Source of the DNA: Phallusia mammillata
Taxonomy: Eukaryota > Chordata > Ascidiacea > Phlebobranchia > Ascidiidae
Assembly (NCBI GenBank): GCA_003260075.1
Contig: QLIY01000335.1
Coordinates: forward strand, 90,774 to 154,773
Reading direction: 5' to 3'
Length of the DNA stretch: 64,000 nt
Part shown: piece after piece, positions 57,209 through 64,000 of the stretch
Layout of the letters: every line of letters begins with the position of its first letter
How positions within the stretch are numbered: position 1 is the first letter of the stretch
Position numbers and translations under genes: made by a program
Notes under the pieces: generated by a model
What the model was told of the DNA's origin: nothing
The model's database searches: none
The model's input: only the letters and a program-made list of their open reading frames with translations

Positions 57209-60200
57209 ATTTGCACTTATGTCGAGCGGATAGGTCGCACCTATATATTTTTTTTTTAAATATAAGGAACAAAGTTGCGACCTATACGCGAGTATATACA
57301 GTAATATTATTGTCAAACACCTTTTTGAAATGTTATAACATTAGTTTTTCACATTTTTAGCGGTGAAAAAAGTGTTATAAGTACATCTGTTGTTGTTTTA
57401 ATGCAGTTGAAAAACTGTTTTTGCACTGTGGCATAGCTTGTCAGTTATCTTATTTTTTTGTTTTTACAGAGCCCTGTGTATCGAAATGGACACAATAAAA
57501 AAAGACGCAGATTCAGGAAATTCAGTTGCTCAACAGGAATGTTTTGGATTAAGTAAAATGTTTTCACTGTTTATTCATACACAGTAAACCTGGGTTAATT
57601 TGGAGCTGTTTGGATCCAGAAATTTGTCCGTATTAAGGGAGATCCAGATTAACCAAGGTCTACTGTAGATGTTGAAATGTTAATGCATTTTTTATGTTTT
57701 CTAGGCCTCCCTGCAGTTTGTCCAACTTACTATGGTCCACATTCTGTTGATTGTTTGAAGAAAGTTTGGGAGCTAGTTAGTTGTTTACCAGAAGGTTACA
57801 AGTTTCCTGATAATCTCACAACTTCTGAAGTGACATCTTTATCTGCTTTTAACTACAGGTGAGATGAGTGGTTTTGGGGGTTTGCATCCAAAGGTTACTG
57901 TCAGAGGAGGAATTCCTCTCCCCCTAAGAAGTTTTAAAATGTTTGGGAGAAATGCTAGTTCATTTTTGCATGTGATTTGTAAACAAATTTTCTAGTTCAG
58001 TAAGTAGAGGTCTTGAAATATATGGCCCACTCTTAAAAGGTATTTGTTTAACTTAATGCTGACTGTTTTAGTGCGTTTCACTGATTTCTGTGCCTACAGA
58101 TTTTGAAAAAAAATGTGGCTGAACGTTGATTTTTGTCAAGACAAAACAGCCCATGTAATGATTGTGAGATCAGTGGGTGTCTAGGACACACTAAACAAGC
58201 ATAAACTTGAGCATGTAAATGGAGTTTTGTGTCATAACAACAGTTTAACCCCCCCCCCAACAGCCCATGTAATGATTGTGAGATCAGTGGGTGTCTAGGA
58301 CACACTTAACAAGCATAAACTTGAGCATGTAAATGGAGTTTTGTGTCATAACAATAGTTTAAAATAGTTATTATGCAGAAGTCGTTATTGCAGTAAACAG
58401 CAGAAAAACATACATGTAATAACAGAAAATACATGAAATAAAAAGGATTTTTGCATTGTATTTCATTATGGTTGCCGTTGATGCCTTGCAGTGGACAGGA
58501 CAATGTAGTTATGCCCAATAATTGAACAATTAACAAACGCTTACGCTGAGCACTTGTCGCGTAGTTGGGGGCCGCACTGAAAGCGTTAACTTGTGGGATA
58601 TGTATTGGAAAAACTTAAAAATGACATGTTTGACTAATTTTTGCTGCATCTAAAGTTTTAATCGGTGTAACTAAACTTTTGTGTGTTTGGTTTATTTTAT
58701 GCAGAGACTTGTTGGATTATTTGGCTCAAATAAAGTCTGATTCTGATTCTGGTGATTCAACTCAACAACTAAACTGTTTTGGTGTTGGTAAGTTGATAAT
58801 TTGTTTATTATTTACATGGTTTTGAACAATTGGGTTGTATTATAGATCTTCCAAATGTTTGTCCAACTTACTATGGTCCACATTCTGTTGCTTGTTTAAA
58901 GAAAGTTTGGGAGTTAGTTGGTTGTTTACCAGAAGGTTACAAGTTTCCTGATAATCTCACAACTTCTGAAATTTCAACTTTATCCAATTTGGATTATCAG
59001 TGAGAACTTTCGATCTGAACGTTGCATGACTTGTCTGCTATATGGCTTCAGTGTGAATTACTTATTTTTATTGCCCCCCCCCCCGTTGGTTGTTTACCAG
59101 AAGGTTACAACTTTCCTGATAATCTCACAGCTTCTGAAATTTCAACTTTGTCTACATTGGATTATCAGTAAGTTATTTCGATCTGAACATTTCATGAATT
59201 GGCTGCTGCATGACTTGACTGTGAACTTTTATTGGCTTTTGTTTTATTTCAGAGCATTATTTGATCACATGAATGCAACAAAAACTGTTGCAAATGCTGG
59301 TAATACAGTGGAACAACTAAATTGTTACGGAATGGGTAAATTACAGTTTTTTTTGCCTTTCTTGTAAAGCTTTGTCTGAGCATAGGCCAGTTATATGTGT
59401 TTTCAGTCCAACAACCCCCCCCCCGGTAATACAGTGGAACAACTAAATTGTTACGGAATGGGTAAATTACAGGTTTTTTGCCTTTCTTGTAAAGCTTTGT
59501 CTGAGCGTAGGCCAGTAATATGTGTTTCCAGTCCAACAAAATGCATTTAGACCAGTTTTTTAAGCTAATTGTTCAGCATTAGAGTTTTATTCCATTTATG
59601 GCTGCCATTATATATGTGTTAATACTCATTTTCACGGTTGCTTAAATTTGTCTTTGCAGCTGCAGTTGGTGCACCCCTGATCTAAACCCTATTGAAGTTT
59701 TGAATTAATATTTACTTTACATAAATGGATTTCGTTTTTTGTTGTAGCTCTTCCATTCGGTTGCACCGGCTACATTGGTCCCCATTCATTGGTATGTTAT
59801 CGTTCAATATGGGATAATGTTGGATGTATTCCTGACGGTTTTAAATCACCAGATAATCTCACTGCATCTGAGATTGCCGCACTAGATGCATTAAGTATTA
59901 GGTGAGAAGAATTACAAGTTTCTAGGGCCCCACGACTGGTTCCTAACGTTCCCTCCGAGTTGTGTTTTACTCACAGTTTGCAAACTCATTCTCTTGTGAG
60001 CTCCTGCCCCGCTGCATAATATACATATACGGAGTAGACATATATGCTGCATATAATAAGGAGTATCTGCACCGCATTTTGTCATTATCCACCAATTGTG
60101 CCATCCATGTTGATACGCTTCATAACGTTTCAATATTGCATAGCTATTGGGGATGTGCCAAAACTGCAAATGTTCCGTTTGGTCGAGCACCGAGCATCTC

Positions 60201-63168
60201 ACTTTAACCCCCCCCCCTTATTATTTACATGGTTTTGAACAATTGGGTTGTATTATAGATCTTCCGAATGTGCCCCCCCCCCATTTAGACCAGTCTTTTA
60301 AGCTAATATTTCAGCATTAGAGTTTTATTCCATTTATGGCCGCCATTATATTTGTGTTAATACTCATTTTCATGGTTGCATAAATTTGTCGTTGCAGTTG
60401 CAGTTGGTGCACCCCTGATCTAAACCCTATTGAAGTTTTGAATTAATATTTACTTTACATAAATGGATTTCGCTTTTTTTAAGCTCTTCCATTCGGTTGC
60501 ACCGACTATGTTGGTCCTCATTCATTGGCATGTTATGTTTCAATATGGGATAATGTTGGATGTATTCCTGATGGTTTCAAATCACCAGATAATCTAACTG
60601 CATCCGAGATCACCACACTAGATGCATTAAACATCAGGTAAGAAGAATTATGAGTTTCTAAGGGCATTCAACTGGTTCCACTAATGTTTCCCCCAGTCGT
60701 GTTATACTCACAATGCGCCAAACTCACTCTATTGTGAGCTCCCACCTTAGAGCGCTGCATAATGCGGCGTATCTGTTGCGCATATTGTCTTTATCCACCA
60801 TTTTTGCCATCCATGTATATGCGCTCCATAATGTTTCAATGTTGCATAGCTATTGAGGGCTTGGTGAATGTTTTAGTCACTAAAAGTGCAATTGTGTTGC
60901 TATGTGTTCTTTTACCAAGCAAACTTAACGTAACAATTTTTGCATTGGAAGGTATTTCCATTTAGAAAGAACTAAAAAGTCAAGTTTAGTTCAGAGGTCC
61001 TCTCCAACACACAAGCTTTAACCAATGCTTGCCTTCTGGTGCATATACTTTGGTATAAATTTACATATGGCTCAGCACATACCATTGCCCCCCCCCCCAT
61101 TTGAAAAATCTTTCGTTTTTGTTCATAGACACCGTTTATAACACTGGTTACATATGTTAGCAGGACGTGAATATGCAAATTTAATTGGAGGGTATTTCCA
61201 TTTAGAAAGACCTAAAAAGTCAAGTTTAGTTTCAGAGGTTGTCTCCGACATACAAGCTTTTACCAATGCTTGCCTTCTGGTGCATATACTTAGTATAAAT
61301 ATACATGTGCCTCCACACCTACCCCCCCCCCCAATTTCAGTGGTGTTTTGACTGATATGAGAAATACAAGAGAATCTGCTAAAATGGGAAGCACTGTGGG
61401 TCAGTTGAACTGCTTTGGAATGAGTGAGTATTTACAAAACGTGGAATAGAATGTAGTTTAGAATGTATTAGGTAAGTTGGTATTGGTTTTTACTAAAGCA
61501 TTGCCAGTTTTACTCAAGACTGTGGCCCCCCCCCCCATTTGCAATCATGTTTTGCATAACAGCCACAGTTTTCATACCTGCCTTACTCTTTTGGAAAAAT
61601 TTTAAATTTCAGTGGTGTTTTGACTGATATGAGAAATACAAGAGAATCTGCTGATATGGGAAGTACTGTGGATCAGTTAAACTGCTTTGGAATGAGTGAG
61701 TATCTAAAGATAGAGAATATTGTATTATTTAATTAATTTTGAACGGATAATAATGAACTCAGGACAATAAAGAATGCAGTTTTTAATTATGTAGGCAAGT
61801 TAGTATTGGTATTTACTAAAGCATTCCCAGTTTTACTCAAGACTGAGACCCCCCCCCCATGTGCAGACTAACGATCTTGGCACACTTATATATATTCGGT
61901 ATAACTGCTTCAATGGGCCTGGTGCACTATGATTTAGTTTAAAAGTATTTGTAAAAAAAATCCAAATAAATATCCCTCTCCCCCCCCCCCAAAAATATAA
62001 GAATACATAGTTTATAAATAAGATGAACATAAATTTATAACTGTGATCAACGCTGAAGTGTATGTGCAGACTAACGATCTTGGCACACTTATATATATTC
62101 GGTATAACTACTTCAATGGGCCTGGTGCACTATGATTTAGTTTAAAAGCATTTGTATATGATTTAGTTTAAAAGCATTTGATAAATATATTTATCCAAAT
62201 AAATATCCCTCCAATACAGTGGTTTTCAACCTTTTTGGCTTTGCAGCCCCTTTTTGATACTGCAATTTAGTTGTGGACCCCTTTGAGTTTTAGGTATTTT
62301 TGTCCTCTTTTTGATTAACAAGCACCTAAAAATGGTGCATAAAATACCAAACACGTTCGGTTTAGGAGCAAATTTAATCCCTTTGTCTGGGTTGCGATAT
62401 TGGGAATCAACACAGAAAGACACATTTAACATTGTTTTCTACTGACAATTTACTTCTGTTGCATCATAATAGGGTTAAAATGTCACAACACATTTTGGAT
62501 TGTTGCCATTAAGAATTGTTTTAAACAAGTATCATGCTATGATAAAACACCAAACCATTTTTAAAGCGCAATTTATTAATCTTATTGTGCCTGAATTAAA
62601 AAGTAGTTGTCGCTGACCCCCTAAAACACTATGCAGACCCCCAGTTAAGAACCACTGCTCTAATGCATCTGACTCTGCAACCCTTGTCCTGTACTGTAAT
62701 CAAGTTAACTTGTTTTTTTTTCACTGTTTTAAGCTTATTTTTCCCCCCCCCCTTAAAATGTCACAACACATTTTGGATTGTTGCCATTAAGAATTGTTTT
62801 GAACAAGTATCATGGTATGATAAAACACCAAACCATTTTTAAAGCGCAATTTATTAATCTTATTGTGCCTGAATTAAAAAGTAGTTGTCGCTGACCCCCT
62901 AAAACACTATGCAGACCCCCAGTTAAGAACCACTGCTCTAATGCATCTGACTCTGCAACCCTTGTCCTGTACTGTAATCAAGTTAACTTGTTTTTTTTTC
63001 ACTGTTTTAAGCTTATTTTTCCAATTGTTCCACATACTATGGTAACCTTACTCTGGACTGTCTCAACACGATATGGACAGATATAGTTGGTTGTTCTGAT
63101 CGAGGGTCTGGTTTTCCTCAAAATACCGCTCCAACTGAGCTGTTGTTTTTGCAGCAGCTTAACCAAAG
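51209..63168 (+). CDS. Secreted C-type lectin with tandem 79-residue Cys modules (3' partial)
   Basis: Exons in phase: 51209-51251, 51535-51672, 52807-52916, 53541-53649, 54254-54424 (signal peptide and C-type lectin domain), then module exons 55708-55861 + 57470-57552, 57705-57858 + 58705-58787, 58846-58999 + 59253-59335, 59748-59901, 60484-60637, 61341-61423, 61613-61695 and 63012-63168; it continues past the window. The N-terminus 'MLLQMVFILGAFIL' is a signal peptide. The lectin fold shows 'YCTDNGMLLLF', 'WWIGFDDKDLEG', 'CGTWNWKFGDCG' and 'FICQE'; no EPN or QPD sugar-binding triplet is visible, so calcium-dependent sugar binding is doubtful. Each module has 'C(P/S)TYYGPHS(V)xCLxKVWxxVGCLPEG' and 'PDNLTxSE(I/V)', then a linker ending 'QLNCFG(V/M)'. 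I do not recognise the module as a named family. The pairs 59748/60484 and 61341/61613 are each adjacent like exons, which cannot all be spliced in frame. Probable role: secreted recognition or matrix protein. Confidence 0.8.
51711..51836 (+). repeat. Direct duplication of about 57 bp joined by a C run
   Basis: 51711-51767 and 51779-51835 share 'cttgacatattttaaacag' and 'gattccagtctgggcatg'. Lectin-gene intron. Confidence 0.85.
52037..52256 (+). repeat. Direct duplication of about 104 bp joined by a C run
   Basis: 52037-52140 and 52153-52256 share 'caattataatctttatatta' and end 'tatgttttaatttcaat'. The junction is C x 12. Confidence 0.85.
53903..53953. repeat. AT-rich palindrome
   Basis: 'gtttttttacacgttttaaa' and 'caataa' are followed by 'ttattgttaaacgtgtaaaa' and 'aac', giving a near-perfect 22-25-bp inverted repeat with no loop. 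Preceded by further 'aaacgtttt' copies (53860-53905). Confidence 0.75.
54725..55077. mobile_element. hAT-like element
   Basis: It starts 'cagtggttctcaaccagggc' and ends 'aaggttgagaaccactg', flanked by aattaaac / agttaaac. The interior 'gggggccacgg' is shared with 6764-6940 and 56288-56619. Confidence 0.85.
55085..55260 (+). mobile_element. tRNA-derived SINE, diverged
   Basis: A box 'tgtgtagctcagttggtaga' plus 'gcgcca', then the body 'tgggcctggcaaactatgat' and 'agtgatcgctggtctgcatg'. It follows directly after the hAT-like element. Confidence 0.65.
55273..55450. mobile_element. hAT-like element with perfect target duplication
   Basis: It starts 'cagtggttcttaacc' and ends 'ggttaagaacccctg', flanked by ccttagct on both sides. 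It contains a C x 12 run (55376-55387) without an obvious duplication. Confidence 0.85.
55551..55800 (+). repeat. Direct duplication of about 119 bp including the start of a module exon
   Basis: 55551-55669 and 55682-55800 share the acceptor 'tttgtgcag' and exon sequence to 'ttaccagaggga'. Copy 1 ends in a C run and has no donor. Two substitutions change residues (Asn/Thr, Thr/Lys). Confidence 0.85.
56288..56619. mobile_element. hAT-like element with perfect target duplication
   Basis: It starts 'cagtggttgccaaccagggc' and ends 'aaggttgggaaccactg', flanked by ggctacag. It contains one undetermined base (56434). Confidence 0.85.
56715..57301. mobile_element. TIR element with TA target site, containing a 54-nt C tract
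   Basis: The ends 'ctgtatatactcgcctatag' and 'ctatacgcgagtatatacag' are near-perfect inverses of about 26 bp, flanked by TA, as for Tc1-mariner-type MITEs. The interior is split by C x 54 (57154-57207), next to which 'cgacc'-type repeats resume. Confidence 0.75.
58141..58363 (+). repeat. Direct duplication of about 107 bp joined by a C run
   Basis: 58141-58247 and 58258-58363 share 'acagcccatgtaatgattg' and 'tgtgtcataacaa(c/t)agttta'. Lectin-gene intron. Confidence 0.85.
59086..59169 (+). pseudogene. Partial copy of a module exon after a C run
   Basis: It matches the 3' part of exon 58846-58999 from 'gttggttgtttaccagaagg' to the donor, with about six differences. No acceptor precedes it, so it is unusable as it stands. 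Confidence 0.75.
59311..59535 (+). repeat. Direct duplication of about 105 bp over a module exon end
   Basis: 59311-59414 and about 59424-59537 share 'ggtaatacagtggaacaact' through the donor to 'cagtccaacaa'. Copy 2 begins inside the exon after a C run. Confidence 0.85.
59541..60637 (+). repeat. Larger duplication carrying a second 154-nt module exon
   Basis: 59545-59901 and 60282-60637 are parallel ('catttagaccagt(c/t)ttttaag', 'tgcacccctgatctaaaccc', exon). The exon copies differ at roughly 18 of 154 positions and about 7 residues, more than other C-joined pairs. Between them are R1 repeat DNA (59940-60190) and a 55-bp copy of 58806-58861 bounded by C runs. Confidence 0.75.
60951..61332 (+). 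repeat. Duplication of about 135 bp with C runs
   Basis: 60951-61087 and 61190-61321 share 'ggtatttccatttagaaaga' and 'ccaatgcttgccttctggtg'. C runs end both copies. Confidence 0.8.
61341..61845 (+). repeat. Duplication carrying two copies of an 83-nt module exon
   Basis: 61341-61526 and 61613-61845 share the exon (five differences, two residue changes) and the following intron to 'ttttactcaagactg'. C runs lie at about 61322-61334, 61526-61537 and 61849-61858. Confidence 0.8.
61858..62215 (+). repeat. Duplication of about 120 bp with two C runs
   Basis: 61858-61980 and 62064-62210 share 'gtgcagactaacgatcttgg' and 'ccaaataaatatccct'. Copy 2 also repeats 'atgatttagtttaaaagcat'. Confidence 0.8.
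62217..62657. mobile_element. hAT-like element
   Basis: It starts 'cagtggttttcaacc' and ends 'agttaagaaccactg', flanked by ctccaata / ctctaatg (6 of 8). Its right half is repeated in the next duplication. Confidence 0.7.
62460..63035 (+). repeat. Duplication of about 270 bp up to a module exon start
   Basis: 62474-62742 and 62754-63022 share 'aaaatgtcacaacacatttt' to 'tttaagcttatttttcc', which is the acceptor and start of the exon at 63012. Copy 1 ends there in a C run. Confidence 0.85.
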
Positions 63169-63194
63169 GTAAGAAAAAAGTTTGTTGTATTCAC

Positions 63195-63630
63195 AAATCA
63201 GCCTACAAGACTTATGAATACCCACTCTATTTGCCTGGCTTTCTTGAGGTAAAAAGTGTACAGGTTGCATAGGTATTATTTTCTATGCAAGGTACATTGT
63301 GAAAATGTAAGTGTAAAATACATACACCTCTTACCAGATCTTTTTTTCCTGTTTGAAGCTATAATGTGGCCTTTATGTCATCATGTTGATATTTGGTCAT
63401 TTCAGGCAGGCTAAACAACAAATTCAAACACCCCCCCCCCTCAGCCTACAAGACTTATGAATACCCACTCTATTTGCCTGGCTTTCTTAAGGTCAAAATT
63501 TGTACAGGTTGCGTAGGTATTATTTTCTATTCAAGATACATTGTGAAAATGTAAGTGTAAAATACACACACCTCTTACCAGATCTTTTTTTGCTGTTTAA
63601 AGCTATGATGTGGCCTTTATGTTATCACTA
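63195..63630 (+). repeat. Duplication of about 190 bp joined by a C run
   Basis: 63200-63385 and about 63443-63630 share 'tcagcctacaagacttatga' and 'catgatgtggccttt'-like ends. Intron after the last visible module exon. Confidence 0.8.
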
Positions 63631-63639
63631 GGGAGATTA

Positions 63640-64000
63640 TTTTTGTGACCTAAAAAACGCAAAATTTTGACCTACAAATTGAAAATTGTGACAAATCGTG
63701 ACAGACTTTAGAAAAAAATTTTTTGACACAATTTTGACGTAAGAAGAACTTAGGTAGGTAAATTTCGCATTATTGTACAAAAAGTTAAAATATGACTGTA
63801 GTTTAATCTAACTAAAGCGAAAGAATGTACGAAAGTCTAACAGAAAGGCAAAAATCTGAACACAGACCTAGCCTATTCTGAAAAGGGAAATGAGCTAGTT
63901 AAAAATCACTGCCAAAAAACTGCAGCTAAGACAAAACAAAAATTGTTCAATACATTTGTCTAAACGAAAGATACATGAAGTATCTAAAGCAGAACCGAAG
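63640..64000. other. Unassigned intron sequence at the window end
   Basis: AT-rich with 'aattttgacctacaaattg' and 'gtgacaaatcgtgacagac' motifs that look like repeat DNA. No exon seen. Confidence 0.4.

Noticed and set aside
57081..57316. Polyglycine minus-strand ORFs
   Set aside because: They are the reverse of the 54-nt C tract inside a TIR element.

Overview
This window is eukaryotic, from a compact, AT-rich, intron-dense animal genome. Four spliced genes and one single-exon gene were assembled from ORF pieces, splice sites and reading phase. All lie on the + strand. The chordate-like EPS8, MED16, CHERP and URM1 proteins, the short introns, and the mix of hAT-type MITEs, tRNA-derived SINEs and other short inverted-repeat elements suggest a tunicate, most likely Ciona or a close relative. 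The species assignment is inference.

Layout: (1) 523-2600, last four exons of MED16 (Mediator subunit 16). (2) 5591-27768, an EPS8 family gene with a PTB region, the EPS8 middle region, an SH3 domain, a proline-rich linker and a C-terminal SAM-like effector domain. Its proline-rich exon runs into a 58-nt C tract and is incomplete. (3) 27.8-33.6 kb, no convincing gene: a three-unit tandem repeat, hAT-type elements and a GACTTGACTTG-rich repeat. (4) 33664-33960, URM1, single exon and complete to its C-terminal Gly-Gly. (5) 34462-50104, CHERP (SURP, CID, proline-rich, RS and G-patch regions), about 19 exons. (6) 51209-63168 and beyond, a secreted protein with a signal peptide, one C-type lectin domain and a tandem series of about 79-residue Cys modules. 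Each module is encoded by a pair of exons (about 154 + 83 nt) bounded by phase-1 introns.

The strongest unexplained signal starts at about 9.3 kb and runs to the end. About forty C homopolymers (mostly 9-12 nt, three of 37-58 nt) sit on the + strand, against two G runs. Most lie at the junction of a local direct duplication (X-(C)n-X, with X from about 10 bp to 1.1 kb, the copies a few percent different). Several cut exons, and in CHERP collapsing the duplicate restores the reading frame. One copy pair differs by a clean MITE insertion with an 8-bp target duplication. The likeliest reading is that pieces of two divergent haplotypes were joined through C homopolymers during assembly. A biological insertion-duplication process is the alternative. 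The strand bias and absence from the first 9 kb are worth explaining either way.

The introns also hold at least fourteen non-autonomous hAT-like elements with 8-bp target duplications, a pogo/Tigger-like MITE, other TIR elements and several SINE copies.
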